DNA of 64,000 bases from Mycobacterium sp. NBC_00419 (GCF_036023875.1 NZ_CP107931.1:4712001-4776000); one strand, 5' to 3'. Shown: positions 8,431 to 18,039, numbered from the stretch's first letter. A program made the numbers and translations. Notes: generated by a model from the sequence alone, not told the origin.

Positions 8431-9861
8431 TTAAGTGCCGCAGAAGGTTTGGAAGCAGCGCCCGAAATCTTCTGGGGCCGGCTCGGCGTAGCGTTCGAAT
8501 CCCGGCCGCTCGTCGTACGGGGAGCTGATCGCTGCGAGCAGCCCGTGGAACGGCGCCATGTCGCCGGCCGAAGCGGCGGTCAGCGCCTCCTCGACCAGGT
8601 GATTGCGCGGAATGTAGACCGGGTTGACCTTTGCCATCGCCTCGGTGTCCGGATCGAGATCGCGCCAGCGGGCGGCCCACTGCGCCACAGCGGCATCGAC
8701 GTCGCCGCGCGCCAGCCGGCAGAAGAACGATGTGTAGTCGATGCGCTCGCTCGTGAGCAGCGTCACCAGGTCATCGATGAGCTGCTCGACGACGGCGTCG
8801 GCAACACCGTCGCCCAGCCCGAGTTTGCGACGCATCCCCGTCGACCACGCCGTGGTGTAGAGCTGCGGGAAGTTCTGCACCGCCGCAGTTGCCAGCGTGA
8901 GTGCCCGGTCCTGATCCTCGGCGATCAGCGGCAGCAGTGCTTCGGCGAATCGCGCGAGGTTCCACACGGCGACCGACGGCTGGTTGCCGTACGCGTAGCG
9001 GCCCCACGAGTCGATGGAGCTGAACACCGTCTGCGGGTCGAAGGCGTCCATGAAGGCGCACGGTCCGTAGTCGATCGTCTCGCCCGAGATCGTCATGTTG
9101 TCGGTGTTCATCACGCCATGGACGAAGCCGACCAGCATCCACTGCGCGACGAGGTGCGCCTGGGCGGCCACCACTGCGTCGAGCAGGGCCAGATACCGAT
9201 TGTCAGCCTGTGCGGCGGCGGGGTAGTGCCGGCCGATCGCGTGGTCGGCGAGGCGGCGCAGCAGCGCGAGGTCACCGCTGGCGCCGACATATTGGAAGCT
9301 GCCGACGCGCAGATGGCTGGCGGCGACGCGGGCGAGGACGGCCCCGTCGAGCAGGGTCTCGCGTCGCACGCGGTTACCGGTGGCCACGACCGACAACGAG
9401 CGGGTGGTCGGAATGCCCAGCGCGTACATCGCCTCGCTGATGAGGTATTCGCGCAGCATCGGGCCGACGGCCGCCAGACCGTCGCCGCCGCGGGCGAACG
9501 GGGTGCGCCCCGAGCCCTTCAGATGCAGATCACGCACCCGCCCCTGGGTGTCGGTCACTTCGCCGAGCAGCAGCGCGCGGCCGTCGCCCAGGCGGGGCAC
9601 CCAGCCGCCGAATTGGTGGCCGGCATAGCCCTGCGCGACCGGTTGCGCGTCGGCAGGCACCTGCGTCCCGACCAACAGACCGAGGCCGTCGGGGCTGCGC
9701 AGCCACCCAGGATCGAGCCCCAGGTCGGTGGCCAGCGATTCGTTGAGGACGAGCAGTCGCGGCGCGGGAGCGGCTTCGGCCTGCCAGTGCACGGCGAGTT
9801 CGGGCAGGTCGGCGGCGAATCGATGGCCGAGAACGACGGTCGTATCGGGCGCAATGCTCAT
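8431..9861 (-). CDS. selO: SelO/YdiU family protein adenylyltransferase
   Basis: A protein of 476 residues. SelO has a pseudokinase fold that transfers AMP from ATP to Ser/Thr/Tyr of target proteins. Visible landmarks are the Gly-rich stretch [56 protein letters not shown] and [10 protein letters not shown], the last two being the active-site Asn/Asp region. The C-terminus ends CFQTFCGT: a Cys is third from the end, the place of the redox Cys or selenocysteine in other SelO proteins. The gene converges with xerC (4-base gap) and starts at the ATG at 9861. Confidence 0.92.
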   Translation of the reverse strand: MSIAPDTTVVLGHRFAADLPELAVHWQAEAAPAPRLLVLNESLATDLGLDPGWLRSPDGLGLLVGTQVPADAQPVAQGYAGHQFGGWVPRLGDGRALLLGEVTDTQGRVRDLHLKGSGRTPFARGGDGLAAVGPMLREYLISEAMYALGIPTTRSLSVVATGNRVRRETLLDGAVLARVAASHLRVGSFQYVGASGDLALLRRLADHAIGRHYPAAAQADNRYLALLDAVVAAQAHLVAQWMLVGFVHGVMNTDNMTISGETIDYGPCAFMDAFDPQTVFSSIDSWGRYAYGNQPSVAVWNLARFAEALLPLIAEDQDRALTLATAAVQNFPQLYTTAWSTGMRRKLGLGDGVADAVVEQLIDDLVTLLTSERIDYTSFFCRLARGDVDAAVAQWAARWRDLDPDTEAMAKVNPVYIPRNHLVEEALTAASAGDMAPFHGLLAAISSPYDERPGFERYAEPAPEDFGRCFQTFCGT

Positions 9862-9900
9862 CGTGAACCACGGTACGCACCCCCAGTCGAAGTTCGGTAC

Positions 9901-9964
9901 CCGCGAGCGTGCGCCTGCGCCTCGCTACGGGCGGCGTGTCGCGTACCGACACGCACGCTCGCGG
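9901..9964. repeat. Nested inverted repeat between selO and the M23 peptidase
   Basis: Outer arms CCGCGAGCGTGCG (9901-9913) and CGCACGCTCGCGG (9952-9964) are perfect over 13 bp with a 38-base loop. Inside, GCGTGTCG (9934-9941) and CGACACGC (9947-9954) form a second perfect 8-bp stem that shares 3 bases with the right outer arm, so the two folds exclude each other. It could terminate the leftward M23 gene or be a copy of an intergenic repeat family. Confidence 0.6.
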
Positions 9965-9972
9965 TCAGAAGG

Positions 9973-10470
9973 TCAGCCCAGCCCCGCCAGCGGCTTGAGG
10001 CGGATGGGCGTGCCTGCCAGCAGGGCGGTCGGGTCGACGTAATCGGCTCGGGCCGCCGGACCCCACATCGCGCCCCAGTGCAGGCAGGCCGCCGCCGGAC
10101 AACCCGGATGCCCGGCCACCAGCCGCCCCAGCACCGAGGACCCGTCGACCCGTTGCCCGACCCGCACCACCGCGTCGACGGGTTCATAGCTGGTCCGAAG
10201 CCCACCCGGGTGCGCCAGCGACACCACCGGCCGCCCGGCGAGCGTGCCGGCGAACACGACTGTCGCAGGCCCGGCGGCGTAGACCTCCTGGCCCGGAGTC
10301 CCGGCCAGGTCGACCCCGCGGTGGCCGCGGTGCCAGTCCGGGGCGGGTGCGTCGAAGCCGCGGGTCACCGCCGGGGGCGGGCGAAGGGGCCATTGCAGCC
10401 GCCCGGTCTGTGCCGCGGCGGGTTCGGCGAAGCTCAGCAGCGCCACGATCACCGCCGTCAGGATTCGCAT
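9973..10470 (-). CDS. Secreted M23 family metallopeptidase
   Basis: A protein of 165 residues with a signal peptide (MRILTAVIVALLSFAEPAAAQ, cleavage likely after AAA). The LytM/M23 domain follows with the metal-binding HRGVDLAG motif and a second ligand region ACLHWGAM, in the HxxxD and HxH-like positions of peptidoglycan endopeptidases. A short catalytic-only form, without LysM or coiled coil, matches Rv2891 next to rpsB in M. tuberculosis. It is divergent from rpsB across 278 bases. Likely acts on cell-wall peptides; whether it is active or a regulator of another hydrolase cannot be told from sequence. Confidence 0.88.
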   Translation of the reverse strand: MRILTAVIVALLSFAEPAAAQTGRLQWPLRPPPAVTRGFDAPAPDWHRGHRGVDLAGTPGQEVYAAGPATVVFAGTLAGRPVVSLAHPGGLRTSYEPVDAVVRVGQRVDGSSVLGRLVAGHPGCPAAACLHWGAMWGPAARADYVDPTALLAGTPIRLKPLAGLG

Positions 10471-10568
10471 CGTCCCAGTTCAGCGCGCCGATCGGGGTTG
10501 CGAAAGGCCGGGCCGCCGAGGTTGTGCACCGGCGCGGCGCTGTGGACAAAGCACCCCTTGCGGGCGTG

Positions 10569-10720
10569 TAAACTTTGGAACGCAACTCGCGCGAGCGGGT
10601 TGACTTCGCGCGTCCGCGGTTCGAACCCATTGGTTCGTCACCTGTATGCCGGGCGGTCCCGCTCTCGAGCGGGTCCGGCATCGAAGCGGGCGCCAGGGTC
10701 CGGCTCACCCGATGCCGGAC
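10569..10720 (+). promoter_or_regulatory. rpsB promoter region and structured 5' leader
   Basis: The 278-base gap before rpsB holds a -10-like TAAACT at 10569-10574 (TANNNT type) with no convincing -35. Two leader hairpins follow: CCCGCT (10658-10663) with AGCGGG (10668-10673) around CTCG, and GTCCGGCATCG (10673-10683) with CGATGCCGGAC (10710-10720), an 11-bp perfect stem with a 26-base loop ending 28 bases before the rpsB ATG. Ribosomal protein leaders often hold autoregulatory structures; that role here is inferred. Confidence 0.5.
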
Positions 10721-10748
10721 GACAACCGACAACAGGTAAGGCACAACC

Positions 10749-11579
10749 ATGGCCGTAGTGACCATGAAGCAGCTGCTCGACAGCGGCACCCACTTCGGGC
10801 ACCAGACCCGTCGCTGGAATCCCAAGATGAAGCGGTTCATCTTCACCGACCGCAACGGCATCTACATCATCGACCTGCAGCAGACGCTGACCTTCATCGA
10901 CCAGGCGTACGAGTTCGTCAAGGAAACCGTCGCCCACGGTGGTTCGATCATGTTCGTCGGCACCAAGAAGCAGGCGCAGGAGTCCATCGCCGAAGAAGCC
11001 ACCCGCGTCGGCATGCCGTACGTGAACCAGCGCTGGCTCGGCGGCATGCTCACCAACTTCTCCACTGTGCACAAGCGTCTTCAGCGTATGAAGGAGCTCG
11101 AGGGCATGGAGCAGACCGGTGGCTTCGAGGGACGCACCAAGAAGGAAATCTTGATGCTGACCCGCGAGAAGAACAAGCTCGAGCGGTCCCTGGGTGGTAT
11201 CCGGGACATGAGCAAGGTGCCCTCGGCGATCTGGGTCGTCGACACCAACAAGGAGCACCTGGCCGTCAGTGAGGCCATCAAGCTCGGTATCCCGGTCATC
11301 GCGATCCTGGACACCAACTGCGACCCCGACCAGGTCAACTACCCCATCCCGGGTAACGACGACGCGATCCGGTCGGCTGCACTGCTGACCAAGGTGATCG
11401 CCTCCGCGGTCGCCGAGGGCCTCAAGGCCCGCGGTGGCGCCGGCAGTGGCGACAAGCCCGAAGCCGCCGCCGAACCGCTGGCCGAGTGGGAGCAGGAGCT
11501 GCTCGAGGGTGCCACGGCATCGGTGCCCACCGAGGCCGGCCCGGTCGCCACTGAATCCGTTACCGAAGAAATCTCCTAA
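10749..11579 (+). CDS. rpsB: 30S ribosomal protein S2
   Basis: A protein of 276 residues. The standard S2 start ([26 protein letters not shown]) and the [40 protein letters not shown] and [13 protein letters not shown] blocks are all present. S2 joins the 30S subunit late and is needed for S1 binding in many bacteria. A C-terminal acidic, Ala-rich extension (about residues 235-276) is usual in actinobacteria. Upstream GGTAAGG serves as ribosome site. tsf follows 11 bases after the stop, the near-universal rpsB-tsf operon. Confidence 0.98.
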   Translation: MAVVTMKQLLDSGTHFGHQTRRWNPKMKRFIFTDRNGIYIIDLQQTLTFIDQAYEFVKETVAHGGSIMFVGTKKQAQESIAEEATRVGMPYVNQRWLGGMLTNFSTVHKRLQRMKELEGMEQTGGFEGRTKKEILMLTREKNKLERSLGGIRDMSKVPSAIWVVDTNKEHLAVSEAIKLGIPVIAILDTNCDPDQVNYPIPGNDDAIRSAALLTKVIASAVAEGLKARGGAGSGDKPEAAAEPLAEWEQELLEGATASVPTEAGPVATESVTEEIS

Positions 11580-11590
11580 GAAAGGTTCTG

Positions 11591-12406
11591 ATGGCTAACT
11601 TTTCCGCTGCCGATGTCAAGCGGCTTCGGGAGCTCACCGGCGCGGGCATGCTCGATTGCAAGAATGCCCTTGCCGAGAGTGACGGCGATTTCGACAAGGC
11701 CGTCGAGGCGTTGCGCATCAAGGGTGCGAAGGATGTCGGCAAGCGCGCCGAGCGTGCGACCGCCGAGGGTCTGGTCGCCGCCAAGGATGGCGCCCTGATC
11801 GAGCTCAACTCCGAGACCGATTTCGTCGCCAAGAACGCCGAGTTCCAGAACCTGGCCGACCAGATCGTCGACGCCGCCCTGGCCTCCAAGGCCAACGACG
11901 TCGAGGCCTTGAAGGCTGCCGCGATCGGCGACAAGACCGTCGAGCAGGCGATCGCCGAACTCTCGGCCAAGATCGGCGAGAAGCTGGAGCTGAAGCGCGC
12001 GCAGTACTTCGACGGCAACGTCGAGGCCTACCTGCACAAGCGTGCCGCCGACCTGCCGCCCGCCGTCGGCGTGTTGGTGGAGTTCACCGGCGACGACAAG
12101 GATGCCGCGCACGCGGCCGCCCTGCAGATCGCCGCGCTGAAGGCCAAGTACCTCACCCGCGACGACGTTCCGGCCGACCTGGTCGAGACCGAGCGTCGTG
12201 TAGCCGAGGAGACCGCCAAGGCCGAGGGCAAGCCGGAGCAGGCACTGCCCAAGATCGTCGAAGGCCGCCTCACCGGCTTCTTCAAGGACGTCGTGCTGCT
12301 GGACCAGCCGTCGGTGTCCGACAGCAAGAAGACGGTCAAGGCCCTGCTCGACGAGGCCGGCGTGACCATCACGCGGTTCGTCCGCTTCGAGGTCGGCCAG
12401 CAGTAA
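11591..12406 (+). CDS. tsf: Elongation factor Ts
   Basis: A protein of 271 residues. EF-Ts recycles EF-Tu from GDP to GTP. The N-terminal UBA-like domain ([26 protein letters not shown]) and the TDFVAKN core motif contacting EF-Tu are clear. Coiled-coil and C-terminal dimerisation subdomains follow, ending [19 protein letters not shown] lies before the ATG. It is second in the operon with rpsB and is followed by two hairpins, the second a strong intrinsic terminator. Confidence 0.98.
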   Translation: MANFSAADVKRLRELTGAGMLDCKNALAESDGDFDKAVEALRIKGAKDVGKRAERATAEGLVAAKDGALIELNSETDFVAKNAEFQNLADQIVDAALASKANDVEALKAAAIGDKTVEQAIAELSAKIGEKLELKRAQYFDGNVEAYLHKRAADLPPAVGVLVEFTGDDKDAAHAAALQIAALKAKYLTRDDVPADLVETERRVAEETAKAEGKPEQALPKIVEGRLTGFFKDVVLLDQPSVSDSKKTVKALLDEAGVTITRFVRFEVGQQ

Positions 12407-12410
12407 AGCT

Positions 12411-12481
12411 TGAGCGGAACACCAATCCGCTCACTGGAAAACCCCGCGCCAGATCCGGTGATCCCGGAGGCGCGGGGTTTT
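12411..12481 (+). terminator. Tandem hairpins ending the rpsB-tsf operon
   Basis: First hairpin: TGAGCGGA (12411-12418) with TCCGCTCA (12426-12433), loop of 7. Second: AAAACCCCGCGCC (12438-12450) with GGCGCGGGGTTTT (12469-12481), 13 perfect pairs ending in a T run, a textbook intrinsic terminator that is also nearly symmetric and could work in both directions. Confidence 0.92.
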
Positions 12482-12532
12482 GCCATTTGAGGAGGCAGAG
12501 CTATTGAACACGTGTCTGCTAGCGTCGGTTCA

Positions 12533-13951
12533 GTGACCCGACACGTGCATGCCTTTCGCGACGACGCGCTCGGTGACCTCGACGCCGTCGCCCTGGTCGA
12601 CGCCATCCGCACCGGCAAGGTATCCCGCCCGGAGGTCGTCGAGGCCGCCATCGCACGCACCGAGGCCGTGAACCCCGAACTCAACGGGCTGGCGCACGAG
12701 ATGTTCGCCCGTGCCCGCACCCGCGCCTCGGCGCCCGGGAGCGGATACTTCGACGGCGTGCCGACGTTCATCAAAGACAACGTGGACGTCGAGGGCATGC
12801 CCACCATGCAGGGCACCGACGCGTGGGATCCGCGCCCGCAGCCCGACCACGGTGACTTCGCCCGCTTCTTTCTGGCCTCCGGCCTGGTTCCGCTGGGCAA
12901 GACCCAACTCTCGGAGTTCGGGTTCAGCGCCTCGGCCGAGCATCCGCGGCTCGGCGCCGTCCGCAACCCGTGGGACACCGACTACACCGCAGGTGCGTCC
13001 TCGTCGGGGTCGGCCGCGTTCGTCGCGGCCGGCGTGGTGCCCATCGCCCACGCCAACGACGGTGGCGGATCGATCCGTATCCCGGCCGCGTGTAACGGGC
13101 TTGTCGGTCTCAAGCCGTCCCGGGGCCGGCTCCCGCTGGACAAGATGTCGCGACAGATGCCGGTCAAGATCGTCAACGACGGCGTGCTGACCCGCTCGGT
13201 GCGCGATACCGCGGCGTTTTACCGTGAGGCAGAACGTGTTTGGCGCGACCGTCGGCTCCTGCCCGTCGGCGCCGTCACCGGACCGAGCACCCAACGGCTG
13301 AGAATCGCCGTCGTCACGCAGTCGCTGACCCGGCAGAGCAGCCCGAGTGTTCGGGCCCTCACATTGCAGACCGCCGAGCTACTCGAGAGCCTCGGCCACC
13401 AGGTCGACCACCTCGACCACAACCCCATCCCGCGCTACTTCGTCGACGACTTCCTTTTGTACTGGGCGCTTTTGGCGATGACCTTGGTGCGGTCAGGGCA
13501 GCGGACGTTCGGGCCGACGTTCGACCGCAGCCGGCTGGACAACCTCACGCTCGGCCTCGACCGCTACGCCAGCCGCAATCTGCACCGGATGCCGATCGCG
13601 ATCACCAGGCTGAGCAGGCTGCGCCGGGTCACCGCCCGGTTCTACCAGACCTACGACGTCCTGCTGACGCCCACGCTGGCCGAGGAGACCCACCCCATCG
13701 GCCACCTCGACCCGACCGCCGACTATCAGCAGATCATCGACCGGCTCGTCGACTGGGTGGCGTTCACCCCGTTGCAGAACGCGACCGGCGAGCCGGCCAT
13801 CTCGCTGCCGCTGGCGCAGTCCGAATCCGGCATGCCGGTCGGGATGATGCTGGGCGGCCCGATCGGCCACGAGCGGCGGCTTCTGGAGTTGGCCTACGAA
13901 CTCGAGGCGGCCAAGCCGTTTCCGCGAATTCAGACCGTGGCGGTATCCTAA
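12533..13951 (+). CDS. amiC: Amidase signature family protein (AmiC-like)
   Basis: A protein of 472 residues if the GTG at 12533 is used. The amidase-signature Ser-Ser-Lys triad is visible: Lys in TFIKDNVDVEG, and the two Ser in GASSSGSAAF and GGSIRIPAACNG. These enzymes hydrolyse small amides; substrate unknown. The start VTRHVHAFRDDALGDLDAVAL matches the beginning of the M. tuberculosis Rv2888c product that follows tsf there. An in-frame GTG at 12512 would add seven residues; GGAGG at 12491 is 16 bases before it, too far to be decisive. A hairpin follows the stop. Confidence 0.9.
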   Translation: MTRHVHAFRDDALGDLDAVALVDAIRTGKVSRPEVVEAAIARTEAVNPELNGLAHEMFARARTRASAPGSGYFDGVPTFIKDNVDVEGMPTMQGTDAWDPRPQPDHGDFARFFLASGLVPLGKTQLSEFGFSASAEHPRLGAVRNPWDTDYTAGASSSGSAAFVAAGVVPIAHANDGGGSIRIPAACNGLVGLKPSRGRLPLDKMSRQMPVKIVNDGVLTRSVRDTAAFYREAERVWRDRRLLPVGAVTGPSTQRLRIAVVTQSLTRQSSPSVRALTLQTAELLESLGHQVDHLDHNPIPRYFVDDFLLYWALLAMTLVRSGQRTFGPTFDRSRLDNLTLGLDRYASRNLHRMPIAITRLSRLRRVTARFYQTYDVLLTPTLAEETHPIGHLDPTADYQQIIDRLVDWVAFTPLQNATGEPAISLPLAQSESGMPVGMMLGGPIGHERRLLELAYELEAAKPFPRIQTVAVS

Positions 13952-13958
13952 TCAGATA

Positions 13959-13977
13959 CAGCGCCGTAACGGCGCTG
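13959..13977 (+). terminator. Short hairpin after the amidase gene
   Basis: CAGCGCCG (13959-13966) and CGGCGCTG (13970-13977) pair perfectly around a 3-base TAA loop, 8 bases after the amidase stop. No T run follows, as is frequent in mycobacteria. It separates amiC from the ABC/amine oxidase operon. Confidence 0.65.
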
Positions 13978-14046
13978 AGTGGCCGTTAACCAGACAGATA
14001 CCGTTCGCGGTGACAGCTGAAACAACCCGCGCCCACCATCGTCGGT

Positions 14047-15216
14047 GTGGAGTCCACTGTGTCACCCACGATTTCGCGACCAACGGCGATCGCCACCTCA
14101 ACCGGAAACAACACCTTCGTGCGTTTGCTCCGGTTCGCCTTGGCCAACATCCGCCGGAGGCCCGAACGGTTCGTGCTGTCTGTTCTGGGCATTGCGCTGG
14201 CCATCACATGCGTCACCGTCGTGCGCACGATTTCGTCGAGTTTTGCTATCACAGGCCAAGATTCGGTCACCGACGTCATCGGCGGCGCACAGCTGTGGGT
14301 GGTACCCGCGGCCGGCGTGCACTATGACAGCACTGTCCAGGCACTCGTTGCCGACGGTGCGGCGCCCACGTTGGATCTGCCCGACGGCTGGCGCGGGTTG
14401 CGGACGCTGTCGGGAGTGGCCGAGGTCAAGGGCACCCAGGCCTCCGTCCGGGGACGCGATGAAATCGGCTCTGGCAAAGCAATTTTGGGTTCCGGCCTGG
14501 CCGACCGGCTGGGTCTGCGGGTCGGCGACCGGGTATCGCTGGGAGATCGGGACCTCGAGGTCGACGTCGCCGGCTCGGGGGAGTCGCTGACGGTCTCGAC
14601 GGACGTGGCGCAGGCCGTCGTCGGCGATCACGGCTGGTGGACGATCTTCGCACCGGCCGGTGAGGAGAAGGACCGCGACCTCGGACCGACGTTCGGTGCA
14701 GCCGTCGGCTTGCCGTCGACCACCGATCCCTCGGTGACGCCACAACCGAACGGCCCCGGCCTGATCTACGACACCGTGGGCGGGTCCGGACCGCTGACCT
14801 TCGAGCAGAAGTTCTCGGCGCTGTTCTCTGGCAAGGTGACCGGATCGACGCTCGGCCTGATCTCGATCATCGGACTGGCGCTGGGATTCGTCATCGCGGT
14901 GTCCTCGTTTCTGGCTGCCGTGCAGGAGCGGCGTCGCGAGTTCGGCATCATGTCGAGCATCGGACTCGCCGACGAGGTGCTGTACTTCTTCCTTGTCGAA
15001 TCCGCCGTCATCTTCTTGGCCGCCTACGTCCTCGGCGTGCTGGCGGCGGGAGTCGCTGTCGCACTGGTCATTCCGGGCATCGCCACCCCGATCGCCTGGT
15101 TGCAGGCCGCCGGCATGGTGGCCGGCTTCCTGCCCGCGATGGCCATCGTCGGTGCGCTGGTGCCGGTGCACCGGCTACTACAACAACGTCCCGTCGACCT
15201 GCTGGGGGACCGCTGA
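14047..15216 (+). CDS. FtsX/MacB-type ABC transporter permease
   Basis: A protein of 389 residues. A TM segment near residues 45-65 (ERFVLSVLGIALAITCVTVV) is followed by an extracytoplasmic domain of about 190 residues and then three TM segments in the FtsX arrangement, with the ERRREFGIMSSIGLADEVLYF coupling motif between them. This is the MacB/LolCE/FtsX class, which moves lipids, peptides or lipoproteins or transmits force across the membrane rather than importing solutes. Start GTG at 14047; a second GTG at 14059 is possible. Its stop overlaps the next gene's ATG (TGATG). Confidence 0.85.
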   Translation: MESTVSPTISRPTAIATSTGNNTFVRLLRFALANIRRRPERFVLSVLGIALAITCVTVVRTISSSFAITGQDSVTDVIGGAQLWVVPAAGVHYDSTVQALVADGAAPTLDLPDGWRGLRTLSGVAEVKGTQASVRGRDEIGSGKAILGSGLADRLGLRVGDRVSLGDRDLEVDVAGSGESLTVSTDVAQAVVGDHGWWTIFAPAGEEKDRDLGPTFGAAVGLPSTTDPSVTPQPNGPGLIYDTVGGSGPLTFEQKFSALFSGKVTGSTLGLISIIGLALGFVIAVSSFLAAVQERRREFGIMSSIGLADEVLYFFLVESAVIFLAAYVLGVLAAGVAVALVIPGIATPIAWLQAAGMVAGFLPAMAIVGALVPVHRLLQQRPVDLLGDR

Positions 15217-15779
15217 TGATCGCCCGTGGTCTGTCCTACGGCTGGCTGGCCGCCCGTCGCCGAGTCGGTGAGATGATCCTGCCCATCGTCACCACCGCAA
15301 CCGGCGCGTTCCTGGTCGTCATCGTCTTCGGTATGTCGGCCGGCATCCGGGAGCAGTCGGCGGTACTGGGCCACGCTGCCGAGATCGGCCGTGCGGTGAT
15401 CCTGATCGCCGTCACCGTGCTGCTGGTCGGTGTTGTCGAGGTCGCCGTCGCCACCACCCGCACGGTGGCTCATCGCACCCGCGAACTCGGTGTGCTCGGG
15501 GCCACCGGTGTACCACGGGGACCCGTGGTCGCCGCCCTGCTCGTCGAGCCGGTGGTGGCCGCCACCCTTGGTGCAGTGCTCGGTGTCGTGCTGGCCGTGC
15601 TGGCATCGATTGTGTTGGCGGTGTTGGGTTTTGTGCCCACCGGGGTCTCGTCCGCGGGCTTGTCGCTGGGGGTGGTGATCGCCGTCCTGGTGAGCATCGT
15701 CGCCGCGGTGGCCACCAGCATCGTGCCCACCTGGAACGCAGCGTCGCGTCCTCCCATCCGTTCCCTGACCGGAGGTTAG
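15216..15779 (+). CDS. Short FtsX-like ABC permease subunit
   Basis: A protein of 187 residues made almost only of membrane segments (about residues 18-40, 60-80, 105-135, 150-172), with the FtsX coupling stretch AHRTRELGVLGATGVPRGPV. It keeps a short N-terminal cytosolic lead (LSYGWLAARRRVGEM) but has almost no extracytoplasmic domain, unlike its 389-residue partner, so the transporter is an asymmetric pair. Its ATG overlaps the previous stop; the ATPase gene begins 2 bases after its stop. Not truncated by a visible frameshift. Confidence 0.82.
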   Translation: MIARGLSYGWLAARRRVGEMILPIVTTATGAFLVVIVFGMSAGIREQSAVLGHAAEIGRAVILIAVTVLLVGVVEVAVATTRTVAHRTRELGVLGATGVPRGPVVAALLVEPVVAATLGAVLGVVLAVLASIVLAVLGFVPTGVSSAGLSLGVVIAVLVSIVAAVATSIVPTWNAASRPPIRSLTGG

Positions 15780-15781
15780 CC

Positions 15782-16531
15782 GTGACCGCAGTCGAAGACT
15801 CACCGTCGGATACCGCCGAGGTCGCCGGCTCATCACCGGTCATCGAGGTCAGCGACGTCTGGAAGCTGCACAAGCTCGGCGACGAAGTGGTCAAGGCACT
15901 CGTTGCGGTCGAATTGACCGTCAAGCCCGGTGAATTCGTCTGCCTGATGGGTCCCAGCGGCAGCGGTAAGTCCACTCTGCTCAACATCATCGGTGGCCTG
16001 GACCGTCCGACCAAGGGATCGGTGAGCATCGCCGGCCGGGACACCGGGACCCTGACCGAGAGCCAGTTCGCCGCGCTGCGCCACGACACGATCGGGTTCA
16101 TCTTCCAGAGCTACAACCTCATCCCGTTCCTGTCCGCGGTCGAGAACGTCGAACTGCCACTGATGTTCGAGCCGTATGACCGCAAGGCACTGCGCCAGCG
16201 CGCACTGGAGTTGCTCGACCTCGTCGGCTTGAGCCATCGGGTCCACCACCAGCCGACCAAGATGTCCGGCGGCGAACAACAGCGCACCGCGATCGCCCGG
16301 TCGCTGATCAGCAACCCCACCCTGGTGCTCGCCGACGAGCCCACGGCGAATCTGGATCACCGCACCGGGGAGACGGTGGTCCGCATGCTGCGCGACCTGT
16401 GCTCGACGCTCGGCGTCACGGTGGTCGCCAGCACCCACGATCCCACGGTGGCCGACGAAGCGAGCCGTGTCGTCCGGATGAAAGACGGACAGATCATCAA
16501 TGGACAACCGCCATCGGGAGATACCGCATGA
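15782..16531 (+). CDS. ABC transporter ATP-binding protein (MacB/LolD type)
   Basis: A protein of 249 residues with a GTG start. Walker A GPSGSGKST lies near residue 58, the Q-loop near FIFQSYNLIP, the signature MSGGEQQRTAIARS, Walker B LVLADEPTANLD and the H-loop ASTHD. The ADEPTANLD form is typical of the MacB/LolD/FtsE class and agrees with the two FtsX-like permeases just upstream. The last codons overlap the next permease gene (ATGA), tying this ABC system to the amine permease and oxidase. Confidence 0.93.
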   Translation: MTAVEDSPSDTAEVAGSSPVIEVSDVWKLHKLGDEVVKALVAVELTVKPGEFVCLMGPSGSGKSTLLNIIGGLDRPTKGSVSIAGRDTGTLTESQFAALRHDTIGFIFQSYNLIPFLSAVENVELPLMFEPYDRKALRQRALELLDLVGLSHRVHHQPTKMSGGEQQRTAIARSLISNPTLVLADEPTANLDHRTGETVVRMLRDLCSTLGVTVVASTHDPTVADEASRVVRMKDGQIINGQPPSGDTA

Positions 16532-18039
16532 CACAAGAGCTCGAGGCTTCGCCGCCGACCCAACGCGACAAGCTGCTGACCACTGAACTGATACCGGAGC
16601 AGGTGCTGCCCAAGGTCATGACGACCTTCGGCCTCACCGCCACCTACGTCTTCATCATCTGCTGGATCACCGGTTCGTCGATCATGGCGGCCGGCGGCTG
16701 GACCGCGATCCCGATGTGGATCCTCGGTATCCTCACGTTCCTCATCCCGGCGGGTATGGCCGTCGCCGAATTGGGCAACCTGTGGCCCGGTGAAGGCGGC
16801 GTCTACATCTGGGCGACCCGCACCATGGGGGAGACGTGGGGCTTCATCGGCGGCTACCTGTCGTGGATTCCGGTGGTGCTCAACTCGGCGTCCTCGCCCG
16901 CGATCATCCTGCAGTTCCTGCTGCTGGCCTTCCATGCCGAACTGGGCCTGACGCTGAGCATCATCTTGCAGGTGGCGTTGCTGTGGGCCGTCATCGGTTT
17001 GGCGCTGGCCAAACTGGCGGCCAACCAACGCATCATGAACACCGTCTTCGTCGTGTACTGGGTGCTGACCGCCGTCATCTTCATCTCGGGTGTCATCTAT
17101 GCGTTCCGCAACGGTCCTGCGCAGGAGTTCACGGCGCACGCCGCGCTGGTGCCCGACTTCGCCGGCGCCGGCTTCCTGTACGGCACCGTGCTGCTGTACC
17201 TGGTGGGCGTGGAGACGCCGTACAACATGGGTGCGGAGTTCCTCTCGGTGCGCAAGAGCGGACCGAAGATGGTGGTGTACGGGTCGATTGCCCTGATCCT
17301 GATCTACCTGCTCACCACGCTGGGCACGATCATGGTGCTGCCAGCCGACCAGGTCAATCCGGTCACCGGTGTCATCGGGATGCTCGGTACCGCGGCACCC
17401 AAGGGCGTGATGGAAGTGGCGGCCGTCGTGCTGGCCGTCATCGTGTTCGTGGCGTTGATGAGCTACCAGGTCACCTATTCGCGGCTGATCTTCGTCTCCG
17501 GCTTGGAGGGTCATCTGCCGCGGATCTTCACCCACCTCAACCCGCGCACCCGCAACCCGGTCACCGCCGTGCTGATCCAGGGTGTGCTGTCCTCGCTGCT
17601 CATCGTCGGTCTGTATTCGCAGAGCAGCATGGCCAACGTCACCGTGTTCCTGCAGGGCGGCCTGTCCATCGCGTGGCTGATCTCCGGATTCTTCTTCCTG
17701 TTCCCGGTCATCCTGGCCCGTAAGAAGTACGCCGATCGCTATGCGGCCGAGACGTTCTGGCGCATTCCGGGCGGCACGGTCGGGGTGTGGATCACGGTGG
17801 TGATCGGCACCATCGGGACCATTGGCGGCATCTACTACTCGTTCGCCAAGTCGTGGATCGCCGATGTGCCCGACAGCACCTGGATGATGTGGACCGGCAG
17901 CATCGCCGCCGGCATGTTCGCGCTCGGCGTGGTCGTCTACATCTTCGGCCGGCGCTCGGCGCGCAAGGTGACCCAGGAGGACGCGCTGGCTCATCTCGCG
18001 GTCCTCGACCTGACCAAGTCCGATTCAGAGGCGGTGTAA
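16528..18039 (+). CDS. APC superfamily amino acid/amine permease
   Basis: A protein of 503 residues with about 12 TM segments. The N-terminal LTATYVFIICWITGSSIM region and GNLWPGEGGVYIWATRTMG (APC family segment with a Gly-rich unwound helix) are clear. The ATG at 16528 overlaps the ATPase stop; the frame is open further upstream but lies inside the ATPase gene. The next gene, 4 bases after the stop, is a copper amine oxidase, so the likely substrate is a primary amine or aromatic amino acid. Substrate inferred from context. Confidence 0.88.
   Translation: MTQELEASPPTQRDKLLTTELIPEQVLPKVMTTFGLTATYVFIICWITGSSIMAAGGWTAIPMWILGILTFLIPAGMAVAELGNLWPGEGGVYIWATRTMGETWGFIGGYLSWIPVVLNSASSPAIILQFLLLAFHAELGLTLSIILQVALLWAVIGLALAKLAANQRIMNTVFVVYWVLTAVIFISGVIYAFRNGPAQEFTAHAALVPDFAGAGFLYGTVLLYLVGVETPYNMGAEFLSVRKSGPKMVVYGSIALILIYLLTTLGTIMVLPADQVNPVTGVIGMLGTAAPKGVMEVAAVVLAVIVFVALMSYQVTYSRLIFVSGLEGHLPRIFTHLNPRTRNPVTAVLIQGVLSSLLIVGLYSQSSMANVTVFLQGGLSIAWLISGFFFLFPVILARKKYADRYAAETFWRIPGGTVGVWITVVIGTIGTIGGIYYSFAKSWIADVPDSTWMMWTGSIAAGMFALGVVVYIFGRRSARKVTQEDALAHLAVLDLTKSDSEAV

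Noticed and set aside
10618..10627. GGTTCGAACC, similar to a tRNA T-loop, before rpsB
   Set aside because: No matching acceptor, D or anticodon stems could be placed around it; it is simply a 10-base palindrome.
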